A stretch of 64,000 bases of DNA from Chitinophaga varians (GCF_012641275.1 NZ_JABAIA010000002.1:868001-932000), one strand, 5' to 3'; shown: positions 16,039-26,162, numbered from the stretch's first letter. The notes: generated from the letters alone by a model not told the origin. Numbers and translations are program-made.

Positions 16039-17756
16039 GCCTGATCATCAACAGAGAGCAATATGTAAATATGTACGGTCCTACCACGGGCGACAAAGTT
16101 CGTTTAGGCGACACCGATATCATCATCGAAATAGAAAAAGATTTTAACCACTACGGTGATGAAAGCAAATTCGGCGGCGGCAAAACCGTTCGCGACGGCA
16201 TGGCCCAGTCCAGCACCGCTACCCGCGACCAGGGCGTACTGGACATGGTGATCACCAATGTGGTGCTGATCGACCACTGGGGCATCGTGAAAGGCGACCT
16301 CGGCATCAAAGACGGCAAAATTGTCGGCTTCGGCCAGGCCGGCAACCCTGACACTATGGACGGCGTGGAACGTAACATGGTGATCGGCGCCTCCACAGAA
16401 GTACATGGCGGCAACGGCCTCATTGCCACTGCCGGCGGCATCGATACGCATATCCACTTCATCAGCCCGCAACAGATAGAAACAGCGCTCTTCAGCGGCA
16501 TCACCACCATGATCGGCGGTGGTACCGGTCCGGCTGACGGCACCAACGCCACCACCGTTACCCCTGGTAAATGGTACATCGCCAAAATGTTACAGGCGGC
16601 CGACGACTTCCCGATGAACCTCGGCTTCTTCGGCAAAGGCAACTGCTCCACGGAAGCGCCTATCGCCGAACAGGTGGAGGCGGGCGCACTGGGCGTGAAA
16701 ATACATGAGGACTGGGGCGCTACGCCTGCTGTGATAGACGCATCCCTCAACGTAGCAGATAAATACGATGTGCAGGTAGCTATCCATACCGATACGCTCA
16801 ATGAAGCCGGTTTCCTGGAAGACACCATCAACGCCATCAACGGCCGCGTGATCCACACCTTCCACACAGAAGGCGCCGGCGGCGGTCACGCTCCGGACAT
16901 CATCAAGGCAGCGATGTATCCCAACGTGCTCCCGGCTTCCACCAACCCTACCCGGCCCTATACTGTCAACACCATCGATGAACACCTCGATATGCTGATG
17001 GTATGCCACCACCTGAGCAAAAGCATCCCGGAAGACGTGGCCTTCGCCGATTCCCGCATCCGTCCGGAAACCATTGCTGCGGAAGATATCCTGCACGATA
17101 TGGGCGTGTTCAGCATCATGAGCTCCGACTCACAGGCAATGGGACGTGTAGGCGAGGTCGTTATCCGCACCTGGCAGACCGCCGACAAAATGAAAAAACA
17201 ACGCGGCTTCCTCGACGAAGATGCGACGGCACAAAGCGACAACTTCCGCGCTAAAAGGTACGTGGCCAAATACACCATCAATCCGGCCATTGCACATGGC
17301 ATCGATGAATATGTAGGTTCTGTGGAACCGGGAAAAATCGCCGATATCGTGCTGTGGAAACCTGCCCTCTTCGGCGCTAAACCGGAAATGATCATCAAAG
17401 GCGGTATGATCATCGCGGCTAAAATGGGCGACCCCAATGCGTCCATCCCTACGCCGCAACCGGTCATCCTGCGTACCATGTTCGGCGCCCACGGCCGCGC
17501 TATGCACCAGACCTGTGCCACCTTCGTCTCCAAAGCGTCCCTTGAAAAAGGTATCGTAGCGGAATATGGCCTGCAGAAAATGGTGCTGCCCGTATCCGGT
17601 TGCCGCAACATCTCCAAAAAAGACCTGATACATAACGATAAAACACCAGAGATCACCGTCAACCCCGAAAACTACGAGGTACGGGTAGATGGCGTGCATA
17701 TCACCTGCGAACCGGTAGATACCGTGCCCTTGGCACAACGGTACTTCCTGTTCTAA
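16035..17756 (+). CDS. ureC: Urease catalytic subunit alpha
   Basis: The product has 573 residues. The nickel ligands are all present: His139 and His141 in THIHF, carbamylated Lys222 in GVKIHEDWG, the His residues of AIHTDTLNE and GGGHAPD, and the Asp in [10 protein letters not shown]. The mobile flap keeps its Cys-His pair (MVCHHLSK). This is the active subunit hydrolysing urea to ammonia and carbamate in the cytoplasm. It needs UreD, UreE, UreF and UreG for nickel insertion, all encoded directly downstream. Nothing suggests an inactive copy. It is coupled to ureB by a four-base overlap and followed by ureE after 12 bases. Confidence 0.99.
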   Translation: MSLIINREQYVNMYGPTTGDKVRLGDTDIIIEIEKDFNHYGDESKFGGGKTVRDGMAQSSTATRDQGVLDMVITNVVLIDHWGIVKGDLGIKDGKIVGFGQAGNPDTMDGVERNMVIGASTEVHGGNGLIATAGGIDTHIHFISPQQIETALFSGITTMIGGGTGPADGTNATTVTPGKWYIAKMLQAADDFPMNLGFFGKGNCSTEAPIAEQVEAGALGVKIHEDWGATPAVIDASLNVADKYDVQVAIHTDTLNEAGFLEDTINAINGRVIHTFHTEGAGGGHAPDIIKAAMYPNVLPASTNPTRPYTVNTIDEHLDMLMVCHHLSKSIPEDVAFADSRIRPETIAAEDILHDMGVFSIMSSDSQAMGRVGEVVIRTWQTADKMKKQRGFLDEDATAQSDNFRAKRYVAKYTINPAIAHGIDEYVGSVEPGKIADIVLWKPALFGAKPEMIIKGGMIIAAKMGDPNASIPTPQPVILRTMFGAHGRAMHQTCATFVSKASLEKGIVAEYGLQKMVLPVSGCRNISKKDLIHNDKTPEITVNPENYEVRVDGVHITCEPVDTVPLAQRYFLF

Positions 17757-17768
17757 AAAAAGTACATC

Positions 17769-18281
17769 ATGATCATTGATAAAATCATCGGCAATACCGG
17801 CGCTATGTCACTGGAAGGACGTACCACAGACCCTTTGCTGCTGGAGTGGTATGAAACCACCAAACGCATTCAGCGCAAACATACGCAGGGGGGTATGGAG
17901 ATAGCCATCCGCTTCCTGAAAGAAGGACAGCGCCTGCGCATCGGCGATGTCCTTTATATGGACGACAGCAGGGCGGTAGTGATAGATATTATTCCCAGCG
18001 ATGCGATCGTGGTCACCCCACGGTCGCTGCTGGAAATGGGCAGCGTATGTTATGAGATCGGCAACAAACACCTGCCTGTCTTCATCCAGGACGACCAGGT
18101 GCTGTTGCCCTTTGAAGAGCCAATCTACCGCTGGTTGCTGGCCGCCGGGTATCAAACGGAAAAAGCACATACCAAACTGACCAACCTGTTGAACGCAAAC
18201 GTGCAACCACATTCGCATGGCAACGGCGGCGGCAGTTCTCTCTTCTCAAAAATTATGGGCCTTGCAGCAAAAGAACGATAA
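17769..18281 (+). CDS. ureE: Urease nickel-delivery metallochaperone UreE
   Basis: This 170-residue protein has the UreE N-terminal domain and the metal-binding C-terminal domain with GNKHLPVFIQDDQVLLPFEEP (split across about 98-118). The C-terminal tail holds only a short His cluster (QPHSHGNG), so it lacks the long polyhistidine storage tail seen in some species and probably acts as a carrier only. UreE dimerises and hands nickel to UreG. It is separated from ureF by four bases. Confidence 0.95.
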   Translation: MIIDKIIGNTGAMSLEGRTTDPLLLEWYETTKRIQRKHTQGGMEIAIRFLKEGQRLRIGDVLYMDDSRAVVIDIIPSDAIVVTPRSLLEMGSVCYEIGNKHLPVFIQDDQVLLPFEEPIYRWLLAAGYQTEKAHTKLTNLLNANVQPHSHGNGGGSSLFSKIMGLAAKER

Positions 18282-18285
18282 CATC

Positions 18286-18975
18286 ATGGCAGCGGGCTTC
18301 CTGGGCAGCCTGTTGCATCTCGCCGATCCTACGCTGCCCATCGGCGGCTACACCCATTCCAACGGACTGGAGACATACGTGCAGCTGGGACTGGTGAACA
18401 ATGTGTCTTCCGCGGAAATGTTTGTGCAGCATATGCTTGGCAACAACCTGCAATACAACGATGCAGCATTTGTTTGCCTGGCCTACCGTGCTGCTGCGGC
18501 CGGCGACCTCGCTGCGCTGCTGTCGCTGGACGAAGAAGCTGCCGCGCTGAAAATGCCCAGAGAGATACGGCAGGCCAGTCAGAAGCTGGGCGTAAGGCTG
18601 ATGAAAATATTCAGCCGTCAGCAAAGCTATGTACTGGCGCAACAATACGAGGCCGCAACCATTGCTAAAAAAGCGGAAGGGCATTACAGCATCGCCTATG
18701 GCCTGTATGCCTGCCTGATGGGCGTTCCGTTACCGGAAGCATTGTATGCTTTTTATTATAACGCTGCCGTAGGCATGGTCACCAATGCTGTGAAACTGGT
18801 GCCGCTGGGGCAGCTGGACGGGCAGGACGTTCTGTTCCGCATGCAGCCGGTGATCCGGTCGCTGGTGAATACCACGATGGAACTGGACAGGGACCTCGTA
18901 GGCGTGTGCAACATTGGCTTCGATATCCGCTGTATGCAGCATGAACAGCTGTATTCCAGGCTTTATATGTCTTAA
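18286..18975 (+). CDS. ureF: Urease accessory protein UreF
   Basis: This 229-residue helical protein contains the family N-terminus [21 protein letters not shown] and the later [22 protein letters not shown] and [17 protein letters not shown] segments. UreF bridges UreD-bound apo-urease and the GTPase UreG. The ATG at 18286, four bases after the ureE stop, is chosen because a longer frame beginning inside ureE would add an unrelated 23-residue lead. Confidence 0.95.
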   Translation: MAAGFLGSLLHLADPTLPIGGYTHSNGLETYVQLGLVNNVSSAEMFVQHMLGNNLQYNDAAFVCLAYRAAAAGDLAALLSLDEEAAALKMPREIRQASQKLGVRLMKIFSRQQSYVLAQQYEAATIAKKAEGHYSIAYGLYACLMGVPLPEALYAFYYNAAVGMVTNAVKLVPLGQLDGQDVLFRMQPVIRSLVNTTMELDRDLVGVCNIGFDIRCMQHEQLYSRLYMS

Positions 18976-18998
18976 TTAACAACAACGAAATAATTACT

Positions 18999-19637
18999 AT
19001 GAGCGACAGAAAATATGTGAAAATAGGCGTGGCCGGCCCGGTAGGTTCCGGTAAAACCGCCCTGATAGAACGGTTGTCCCGTGCACTGATGAACACCTAC
19101 GACATGGGCGTGATCACCAACGATATTTATACTAAGGAAGATGCCGAGTTCCTCACCAAAAACAGCCTGCTTCCCAAAGAGCGTATTATCGGTGTGGAAA
19201 CCGGCGGTTGCCCGCATACGGCCATCCGCGAAGATGCCAGCATGAACCTCGAGGCAGTGGATGAAATGGCGGCACGTTTCCCCGATATTGAACTGATACT
19301 GATCGAAAGCGGTGGCGATAACCTCTCTGCTACTTTCAGTCCCGACCTGGCAGATGTGACCATCTTCGTGATCGATGTGGCGGAAGGTGATAAGATCCCC
19401 CGCAAAGGCGGTCCCGGCATCACCCGCTCCGACCTGCTGGTGATCAATAAAATTGACCTGGCGCCTTATGTGCATGCAGACCTCGGCGTGATGGAACGGG
19501 ACGCCCGTAAAATGCGTGCAGGCAAACCATTTGTGTTTACCAACCTGATGTCTTTACAGGGACTGGACACCGTGATTGGTTGGATTAAAAAATACGCCCT
19601 GCTGGAAGAAGCCGAAGAACCGGCATTGGTAAGGTAA
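18999..19637 (+). CDS. ureG: Urease accessory GTPase UreG
   Basis: The product is 212 residues. The P-loop [14 protein letters not shown] lies at about 13-26, and the metal-binding motif is CPH in [15 protein letters not shown]. Further G motifs are [15 protein letters not shown] and [11 protein letters not shown]. UreG uses GTP hydrolysis to release nickel into the urease active site. It sits between ureF and ureD with 23 and 17 bases of spacing. Confidence 0.98.
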   Translation: MSDRKYVKIGVAGPVGSGKTALIERLSRALMNTYDMGVITNDIYTKEDAEFLTKNSLLPKERIIGVETGGCPHTAIREDASMNLEAVDEMAARFPDIELILIESGGDNLSATFSPDLADVTIFVIDVAEGDKIPRKGGPGITRSDLLVINKIDLAPYVHADLGVMERDARKMRAGKPFVFTNLMSLQGLDTVIGWIKKYALLEEAEEPALVR

Positions 19638-19654
19638 TGCGCAATTGAATTATA

Positions 19655-20476
19655 ATGAACAAACTCAGTTTAATAAGCGGGTACAAAAACGGGCGTTCCT
19701 GGCTGAAGGACAGCTACTGCACCCGGCCATTCAAATTGGCCAATGTAGGCATCTACCGGCAGGACCCGGCTTTGTACCTGATGGTGATGAGCTCTTCGCC
19801 GGGCATACTGGACGGAGATCATTATGATATCGATATCCGCACAGAGCCGCACAGTAAACTGCAATTGCAGTCGCAGTCCTATCAGCGGTTGTTCAATATG
19901 AAAACCGGGGCGCAGCAGCAACAGCGTATCCATATGGAAGCACAGAGCATATTCAGCTACGTGCAGCATCCGGTGGTGCCGCATGAAAATGCTGTGTTCA
20001 AATCACATACTGTAGCGCATATGGAAGACGACTGCCAGTTTACTTTCGGTGAGATCATCACCTGTGGCCGCAAACATTCCGGTGAAGTGTTCCGTTTTTC
20101 CAAACTGCACAACATCACCGAAATATACCACCGCGGGAAACTCATCCTGAAAGATAACCTGCTGCTGCAACCGCAGCTGTTGCCCATGCAGGCCATCGGG
20201 CAGATGGAAGGGTACACTCATCAGGCCACATTGCTACATATCAATACCGGCGCTGCTGATATGGAAACACCGCTGACCGCGTTGCGGCAGATGCTGGAGG
20301 AAGAGCAGGGCATAACAGGCGGCGTGTCGCTGCCGGACGCCCGTTGCCTCGTGGTACGTATACTCGGCAACGGGGGCGAACAATTGTACAACTGCCTGCG
20401 GAAAATGCAACAGTATTTCTGGCAACATGCCGGGGATAAAATTGTCAACGAAACACTTAAAACAGCTATTGCATGA
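19655..20476 (+). CDS. ureD: Urease accessory protein UreD
   Basis: This 273-residue beta-rich protein carries the family pattern GILDGDHYDIDIRTEPHSKLQ, QSQSYQRLFNM and GEIITCGRKHSGEVF (each below 22 residues in the gene). UreD (called UreH in some species) is the platform on which UreF and UreG assemble and may hold the nickel tunnel. It is here at the end of the accessory set, giving the order A-B-C-E-F-G-D. Its stop overlaps the next gene by four bases, tying that membrane protein into the urease operon. Confidence 0.93.
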   Translation: MNKLSLISGYKNGRSWLKDSYCTRPFKLANVGIYRQDPALYLMVMSSSPGILDGDHYDIDIRTEPHSKLQLQSQSYQRLFNMKTGAQQQQRIHMEAQSIFSYVQHPVVPHENAVFKSHTVAHMEDDCQFTFGEIITCGRKHSGEVFRFSKLHNITEIYHRGKLILKDNLLLQPQLLPMQAIGQMEGYTHQATLLHINTGAADMETPLTALRQMLEEEQGITGGVSLPDARCLVVRILGNGGEQLYNCLRKMQQYFWQHAGDKIVNETLKTAIA

Positions 20477-21174
20477 ATATAGGATTAACAACGCTGGTGG
20501 TATCTGCCGTGACAATCAGTTGCCTGCATACTGCCACCGGCCCGGACCACTACCTGCCATTCATTGTGCTGTCCCGTTCCAAAAAATGGACTATGTCCAA
20601 AACGATATTCTGGACGGTGCTTTGCGGCTTCGGACATATTCTCAGCTCGGTGGTGATTGGATTGATTGGCGTATTGCTTGGCTGGCAACTGTCGAAGCTG
20701 ACGTGGTTCCAGGACGTAAGAGGCAATATGTCCGGCTGGTGCCTGCTGGGCTTCGGCGTAGTATATCTGTTGTGGGGGCTGCGGCAGGCTTATCTCAACA
20801 AGCCCCACAAACATTTCGATGTATATGAAGGCGGCGATATTTATGTGTACGAACACCGGCATGGCGATATCGTTTACCCGCAAAACCGTGTGAAGGTAAC
20901 ACCCTGGATATTGTTCGCCATTTTTGTGATGGGGCCCAGTGAGCCGCTGGTGCCGCTGCTGTTCTATTCCGGTTCACACCGTTCCTCGCTGGAAGTAGTG
21001 GTGCTCATCAGTGTTTTTACCGTTACTACCGTGCTTACCATGCTGGCCATGGTGCTGATTGGCTGTTATGGTTATTCCTTTCTGAAAACAGATAAACTCG
21101 AAAGATATGTACACGCCATTGGCGGCGCCGTAGTCACCATGTGCGGCATCGGTATGGTGTTCCTCGGGTGGTAA
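20473..21174 (+). CDS. Nickel-permease-like membrane protein in the urease operon
   Basis: The product has 233 residues with about six membrane helices. The first helix holds ISCLHTATGPDHYLPF, a His-x6-Asp-His arrangement that recalls the HX4DH-type metal signature of NiCoT/NicO and UreH-like nickel transporters. A cytoplasmic loop (about 108-137) is rich in His, Tyr and acidic residues (KHFDVYEGG and YEHRHGD) and could bind metal. It is translationally coupled to ureD by a four-base overlap, so nickel uptake for urease is the most economical role. The exact family and direction of transport are inference. Confidence 0.75.
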   Translation: MNIGLTTLVVSAVTISCLHTATGPDHYLPFIVLSRSKKWTMSKTIFWTVLCGFGHILSSVVIGLIGVLLGWQLSKLTWFQDVRGNMSGWCLLGFGVVYLLWGLRQAYLNKPHKHFDVYEGGDIYVYEHRHGDIVYPQNRVKVTPWILFAIFVMGPSEPLVPLLFYSGSHRSSLEVVVLISVFTVTTVLTMLAMVLIGCYGYSFLKTDKLERYVHAIGGAVVTMCGIGMVFLGW

Positions 21175-21221
21175 AAAATAAATTCTAACCAATCATCTTT
21201 ATTATTCTCTAAACAAAAAAA

Positions 21222-22091
21222 GTGACACAACGGAAACCAATTGCGCTTCCCTGCCTCAGGGGGATAGGGCAGATCATGCTTCAAAACAACGCGTGGACAG
21301 GTACGCTATTTCTTGCAGGAATTTTCTATGATTCAATGTTGATGGGCTTTGCGGCCGTTGTAGCAGTAGTTACCGGCACCCTGACAGCCAGACTGCTTCG
21401 TTATGATGAAGCGGACATTGAAGCCGGCTTGTACGGTTTTAGTGCCACACTGGTGGGAGTGGCGCTGACCTTCTACTTCAACCCGGTACCGCTGGTATGG
21501 GCAGCTGTAGTGCTGGGCTCCGTGGCAGCCACGTGGTTACAGCATCAGTTCATTCGCCGTGGCTGGCCGGGATTCACCTTTCCCTTCATCCTGGTGACGT
21601 GGATATTACTGTACCTGTTTCATCATGTATACCAGCCGGGAGCGGCCGCCTCTGTGGCCGGTGCTATGCCGGTCAGCGATGACTTCACCACGGCTACCAA
21701 TGGTTTCGGCGAAGTGATTTTCCAGGGCAGCGTAATAGCGGGCATCATCTTCTTTGTTGCCGTGTTTATCAGTTCACCGACAGCAGGATTGTATGGCGTA
21801 TGTGCGTCTCTGTTAGGTGCCTTTATTTCGCTGGAATTTGCGGAGCCGGCCACGGATATTCACATGGGATTGTTTAGCTTTAACGCTGTGTTGTGTGCCA
21901 TTACCTTTGCCGGCAATAAGCCCCGCGATGGCATATGGGTGCTGTTTTCCGTTGTGCTTTCTGTATTATTGGACGTGGGGATGCTGCAGCAGCATATGGC
22001 TGTGTTGACCTTCCCGTTTGTAGCCGCTTGTTGGATTACACTGGGAATGCAGCATCTTCTTCAAAAGATGGGGATCAAAATCAAAGACTGA
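21222..22091 (+). CDS. Urea transporter (UT family channel)
   Basis: This 289-residue membrane protein has the UT-family internal duplication. The first half holds QIMLQNNAWTGTLFLAGIF and GLYGFSATLVGVAL; the second repeats the pattern in VIFQGSVIAGIIFF and GLFSFNAVLCAITFAG. UT channels let urea equilibrate across the inner membrane. The start is a GTG at 21222; an ATG 18 codons later is possible but would cut the conserved first helix. It is downstream of the metal-permease-like gene by 47 bases and 3 bases before the TonB receptor, so substrate entry is part of the operon. Confidence 0.92.
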   Translation: MTQRKPIALPCLRGIGQIMLQNNAWTGTLFLAGIFYDSMLMGFAAVVAVVTGTLTARLLRYDEADIEAGLYGFSATLVGVALTFYFNPVPLVWAAVVLGSVAATWLQHQFIRRGWPGFTFPFILVTWILLYLFHHVYQPGAAASVAGAMPVSDDFTTATNGFGEVIFQGSVIAGIIFFVAVFISSPTAGLYGVCASLLGAFISLEFAEPATDIHMGLFSFNAVLCAITFAGNKPRDGIWVLFSVVLSVLLDVGMLQQHMAVLTFPFVAACWITLGMQHLLQKMGIKIKD

Positions 22092-22094
22092 CAG

Positions 22095-24113
22095 ATGAAA
22101 AAAGTATTTCTCGCAATTGGGCTGCTGGCCGCATGGCAGCAGCTGCTGGCACAGCAACCGGCGGACAGCGCCCATACGCAACTGAAACAGATTGTTGTCA
22201 GCGCACCGCGGATAGAAAAAGCGATGATGCACGTTGACCTGAAGAAGATTCCTGTAAACACTGCGCAGGACCTGCTTCGCAAAGTACCGGGACTGTTCAT
22301 TTCACAACACGCCGGCGGCGGGAAGGCAGAACAGATCTTCCTGCGTGGTTTTGACTGTGACCATGGCACGGATGTTAATATCTCTGCCGACGGGATACCG
22401 GTCAATATTGTATCCCATGCACATGGACAGGGTTATTCAGATCTGCATTTCCTGATACCGGAAACCGTTGAAAGCATTGACTTTGGCAAGGGCGCCTATT
22501 ACCCGGAAAAAGGTGATTTTAACACTGCCGGTTATGTGAACTTTGCCACCTATGACCACCTGGAAAACAGCCTGATCAAAGCAGAAGGCGGTTCCTTTAA
22601 TACCATGCGGCTGGCAGGCGTGTTTAACCTGCTGGCAGATAAAAGCGCGGCTAAACGTAACGCCTATATTGCTACTGAGTATAACTATACCAATGGCCCG
22701 TTTGACGTACAACAGCAGTTCAGCCGTTTTAACCTGTTCGGCAAATACAACCAGTGGCTGAATGATAAAGACTATATTTCCTTCCAGGCATCCACTTTTA
22801 CTTCCGGCTGGAACGCCTCTGGCCAAATCCCGGAAAGGGCCGTGGCAGAAGGGCTGATCAGCCGCTGGGGCTCTGTTGACCCAACGGAAGGCGGCAATAC
22901 TTCCCGTACCAATGTCGCGTTGACTTACAAGCATCAGGCCAGTGCCGATGAATCGTGGCAGAGCTTTTTCTTTTACAGCCATTACCAGTTCAACCTGTAT
23001 TCCAACTTTACTTTTTTCCTGAAAGACCCTGTGTATGGCGATGAGATACAGCAGAAAGACGACCGCAGCATCTATGGGTTTGAACAGCAGTACACGCATG
23101 ACTATACTATCGGCAACAGCCGGCTCACATGGCAGTCCGGCGCCGGGTTGCGCCTGGATGATATCCGGGACCTGGAGCTGAACCATGTCTATCGTCGTGA
23201 TACCTTGCTCAACAGGCTGGCCTGGGGCAGCGGCCGTGAAACTAACCTACACGCCTATACGGGACTGACCTGGCACACCGGCCATTGGCGCATTAATCCT
23301 GCTGTGCGGCTAGATCATTTTATTTTCAACTACCAGGACAAACTAAAACCTGCCGATGGTGGTCCGGGCGTTACCGCTACCCGCGTAAGCCCTAAGCTGA
23401 ATTTTTCCTATTCCACCGGCAGTATGGCGCAGTGGTACCTGAAAACCGGTATGGGATTTCATTCCAACGATATGCGGGTGGTGATGCAACAGAACGGGAA
23501 AGACATATTGCCGTTTTCAGCCGGCGCGGACTTAGGCGTGGTGTTGAAACCAGTGCCTAACCTGTTAATCCAGCCAGCGCTGTGGTATCTGTACCTGCAA
23601 CAGGAATTTGTATATGTAGGCGATGAAGCGGTGGTGGAGCCCTCCGGTAAAACGCGGCGTTTAGGCGTGGATGTGAGCGTCCGTTACCAGCCAGTAAAGT
23701 GGCTCTATCTAGATGCTGACGTGAACTATGCCAATGCCAGGGAGATAGGGCAGCCTAAAGGAGAGAACTACATACCACTGGCGCCGGTGCTGACCAGCAC
23801 AGGTGGTATTGGCGTGAATCTGCCGATGGGCTTCTCCGCCAACCTGCGTTACCGTTATATGAAAGACCGGCCGGCAAATGAAGCCAACAGCCTCGTCGCC
23901 CGGGGATACTTCGTCAACGATCTGATGCTGGCGTATACACATCGCCAGTTCCAGTTTACCGTACAGGCGCAGAACTTGTTCAATGTGAACTGGAATGAAG
24001 CGCAGTTTGAAACCGAAACCCGCCTGCAACATGAATCCGACCCTGTGACGGACATGTGTTTTACGCCGGGTACGCCGTTTTACCTGAAAGCAGGTTTTGC
24101 TGTAAGATTTTAA
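22095..24113 (+). CDS. TonB-dependent outer-membrane receptor of the urease locus
   Basis: The product has 672 residues with a signal peptide (MKKVFLAIGLLAAWQQLLAQ). A plug domain spans about 35-150 (QIVVSAPRIEKA, LLRKVPGLFISQHAGGGKA, IFLRGFDCDHGTDVNIS). A 22-strand-type barrel ends in the aromatic strand YLKAGFAVRF. There is no SusC-type carboxypeptidase-like N-terminal domain, so it is a classical metal/siderophore-type receptor. It starts 3 bases after the urea channel gene and the terminator follows directly, so it belongs to the urease transcript. A nickel-complex receptor, by analogy with the nickel-regulated receptors of Helicobacter, is the natural inference but is unproven. Confidence 0.9.
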   Translation: MKKVFLAIGLLAAWQQLLAQQPADSAHTQLKQIVVSAPRIEKAMMHVDLKKIPVNTAQDLLRKVPGLFISQHAGGGKAEQIFLRGFDCDHGTDVNISADGIPVNIVSHAHGQGYSDLHFLIPETVESIDFGKGAYYPEKGDFNTAGYVNFATYDHLENSLIKAEGGSFNTMRLAGVFNLLADKSAAKRNAYIATEYNYTNGPFDVQQQFSRFNLFGKYNQWLNDKDYISFQASTFTSGWNASGQIPERAVAEGLISRWGSVDPTEGGNTSRTNVALTYKHQASADESWQSFFFYSHYQFNLYSNFTFFLKDPVYGDEIQQKDDRSIYGFEQQYTHDYTIGNSRLTWQSGAGLRLDDIRDLELNHVYRRDTLLNRLAWGSGRETNLHAYTGLTWHTGHWRINPAVRLDHFIFNYQDKLKPADGGPGVTATRVSPKLNFSYSTGSMAQWYLKTGMGFHSNDMRVVMQQNGKDILPFSAGADLGVVLKPVPNLLIQPALWYLYLQQEFVYVGDEAVVEPSGKTRRLGVDVSVRYQPVKWLYLDADVNYANAREIGQPKGENYIPLAPVLTSTGGIGVNLPMGFSANLRYRYMKDRPANEANSLVARGYFVNDLMLAYTHRQFQFTVQAQNLFNVNWNEAQFETETRLQHESDPVTDMCFTPGTPFYLKAGFAVRF

Positions 24114-24165
24114 ATACTTCTCTTAATAACGGACATGCTTTAATAAAGCCTGAACAATATTCTGG

Positions 24166-24189
24166 CCCCGGGCTTCAGCCCGGGGTTTT
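24166..24189 (+). terminator. Terminator of the urease operon
   Basis: CCCCGGGC, TTCA and GCCCGGGG form a perfect hairpin followed by TTTTCGTTTG, about 50 bases after the TonB-receptor stop. The same hairpin type recurs at 2139 and 38410. Confidence 0.8.
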
Positions 24190-24260
24190 CGTTTGTCCAA
24201 AAAAAGAATAATCCCCGTTTTTTAGGCTATTTCATAAAAAATCACTTACTTCACGTTAAA

Positions 24261-24965
24261 ATGACGCAAACAGGTATGGCGAAATTATTTCACGAATACA
24301 AAAATCCATCATTGGCGGTAGACCTTGTGATATTCGGTTATCATGACAATACACTTTCCGTGCTGCTGCTCAACAGGAAAGAGGAGCCGTTTAAAGACTG
24401 CTGGACCCTGCCTGGTGGTTTTTTGCAGATGGAAGAAACATTTCTGGATACCTGTTATCGTATTCTGAAGACGAAGACAGGCATGGACGATGTGTTCCTG
24501 GAGCAATTGTATTCGTTCGATAATCCCGGCAGGGACCCGCGTGGCCGCGTCATCGCAGTGGGATATTATGCGCTGATCAATCCGGCCCGGTTCAATATTA
24601 TCGCCGGCAGTATGGCCAACGACGTCAAATGGTTTGATGTGCATAAAATGCCGAAGCTTGGATTTGACCACCACGATATTTTCCAGCTGGCGCTGCAACG
24701 GCTAAAATCGAAGATCCTGTATGATCCTGTGGGCTTTGAGTTGTTGGATGAATTGTTCACCATCACTGAGCTGCACGAGCTGTACGAATGTATTCTCGAA
24801 ACCACCATCGACCGCCGCAATTTCCGCCGCAAAATCCTGGACGCCGAATACGTGATCAACACCGGCACCAAAAGAGAAGGGCTACAGAACCGTCACCCCG
24901 AGTTATATAAATTCAATAAAAAACTGAAAAAGAACAGTTTTCAGATCAATGTTAATGTCTCATGA
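24261..24965 (+). CDS. NrtR/AraR-type regulator: degenerate Nudix domain plus winged helix
   Basis: Residues 1-145 are a Nudix fold. The box at 52-75 (GGFLQMEETFLDTC then YRILKTKTGM) keeps the opening Gly and first Glu but has lost the REUxEE glutamates, so hydrolysis is unlikely. Residues 155-225 form the winged-helix output (FTITELHELYECILETTIDRRNFRRKIL). This architecture is known from NrtR (NAD metabolism, senses ADP-ribose) and from the Bacteroides arabinose regulator AraR; the ligand here is open. It heads a compact operon: its stop overlaps the DUF4291 gene start (24962-24965). No strong palindrome is visible in the 70 bases upstream. Confidence 0.88.
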   Translation: MTQTGMAKLFHEYKNPSLAVDLVIFGYHDNTLSVLLLNRKEEPFKDCWTLPGGFLQMEETFLDTCYRILKTKTGMDDVFLEQLYSFDNPGRDPRGRVIAVGYYALINPARFNIIAGSMANDVKWFDVHKMPKLGFDHHDIFQLALQRLKSKILYDPVGFELLDELFTITELHELYECILETTIDRRNFRRKILDAEYVINTGTKREGLQNRHPELYKFNKKLKKNSFQINVNVS

Positions 24966-25597
24966 AACTAAAGACCGTTTCCTGGAAAAAGTTGCAGGAA
25001 ACCTTACCGTCCTCCGGTAAACAGCTTATCGCCCAACAGACTGCCGATACACTGGTCGTGTACCAGGCCTTCCAACCCGCTATCGCCAACTATGCCGTTG
25101 CCCATCAGGCATTCGGCGGCAATGCCTACAGTTACGACCGTATGTCGTGGATCAAACCCAATTTCCTCTGGATGATGTACCGTTGCGGCTGGGCCGCCAA
25201 AGAAGGGCAGGAGCGGGTATTGGCTGTTCATCTCCCTAAAATATTTTTTGAAGAAATATTATCAAAGGCAGTCCCTTCTTCATACAAACCCTGGCTTTTC
25301 CCCGAAATGGACGCCTGGCAGTCCGCGTTAAAAACCAGTGATGTACGCCTGCAATGGGACCCCGACCATGACCCAAATGGCAACAAACTGGAGCGAAGGG
25401 CCATCCAGCTGGGGCTGCGCGGCGGCACCCTGAAGGAATTTGGCCAGCGGCAGATTGTCGCCATTGAAGATATCACAGACTTTGTAAAGGAACAGCACCT
25501 TGTATTGCAGCGTAATCCTGATGCCCTCGAGGTGCCGGAAGAAAGCCTGTACACGCTGGAAGATGCTGTTATCCGCAGTATCATTGATTTACATTAG
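24962..25597 (+). CDS. DUF4291 family protein
   Basis: The product is 211 residues, soluble, with no signal peptide. Family hallmarks are VVYQAFQPAIANYAV (about 32-46), YDRMSWIKPNFLWMMYRCGW (about 58-77), LQWDPDHDPNG and RRAIQLGLRG (about 129-152). The conserved Tyr, Arg, His/Asp and Gln residues look like a catalytic centre, but no activity is established for DUF4291 as far as I know. Its start overlaps the stop of the Nudix-type regulator, so the two are translationally coupled. The next gene follows after 11 bases. A link with nucleotide or NAD-related chemistry is suggested only by the regulator. Confidence 0.85.
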   Translation: MKLKTVSWKKLQETLPSSGKQLIAQQTADTLVVYQAFQPAIANYAVAHQAFGGNAYSYDRMSWIKPNFLWMMYRCGWAAKEGQERVLAVHLPKIFFEEILSKAVPSSYKPWLFPEMDAWQSALKTSDVRLQWDPDHDPNGNKLERRAIQLGLRGGTLKEFGQRQIVAIEDITDFVKEQHLVLQRNPDALEVPEESLYTLEDAVIRSIIDLH

Positions 25598-25608
25598 ACC
25601 AGTATGCT

Positions 25609-26154
25609 ATGGAAAAACACAGCTACACCCCGGAGATTTTTACGTTGAAGAATTTTCTTTCCGCAGCAGAATGCCGTGGACTGATAGACCGAAGTGAGGC
25701 CATGGGCTACGAAGAAGCGACCGTGGACGTGGGCGGCGGGCAGCAACGGATGATCAAAGGTGTCCGGAATAACGAAAGGGTGTTGTATAAAGATGCAGCT
25801 TATGCTACCTTTATATGGGAAAGATTACGTTCCTATGCGCCGGAAGGCACCGACAACCGTACCGCGTGCGGCCTGAATGAGCTGTTCCGTTTCTATAAAT
25901 ACAGTCCGGGACAGCGTTTCAAGATGCACAAGGACGGCAGTTTCGTGCGTAACCGTTTCGAAGCCAGCCAGTATACCTTCCTGATTTACCTCAATGAAGG
26001 TTATACCGGTGGCAGCACTATTTTCAAAACAGGAGAGGAGGTGCTGCCGGAAACAGGGATGGCGCTTGTTTTTTATCATCCGTTGCTACATGAAGGCACG
26101 CTGCTGACAGCAGGTACCAAGTATGTGCTTCGGTCGGACATTATGTATAAATAG
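25609..26154 (+). CDS. 2-oxoglutarate/Fe(II)-dependent oxygenase (prolyl-4-hydroxylase type)
   Basis: This 181-residue protein is a single double-stranded beta-helix domain. The iron triad is His107 and Asp109 in RFKMHKDGSF and His161 in PLLHEGT; Arg175 in YVLRSDIMY is positioned to bind 2-oxoglutarate. The conserved ELFRFYKYSPGQ and TFLIYLNEGYTGGSTIF strands fit the P4H/PiuC-like subfamily. Such enzymes hydroxylate protein side chains, small molecules or nucleic acids; the substrate cannot be told. It lies 11 bases after the DUF4291 gene and 8 bases before the metallophosphatase, forming one transcription unit with them. Confidence 0.9.
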   Translation: MEKHSYTPEIFTLKNFLSAAECRGLIDRSEAMGYEEATVDVGGGQQRMIKGVRNNERVLYKDAAYATFIWERLRSYAPEGTDNRTACGLNELFRFYKYSPGQRFKMHKDGSFVRNRFEASQYTFLIYLNEGYTGGSTIFKTGEEVLPETGMALVFYHPLLHEGTLLTAGTKYVLRSDIMYK

Positions 26155-26162
26155 AAGGAATC

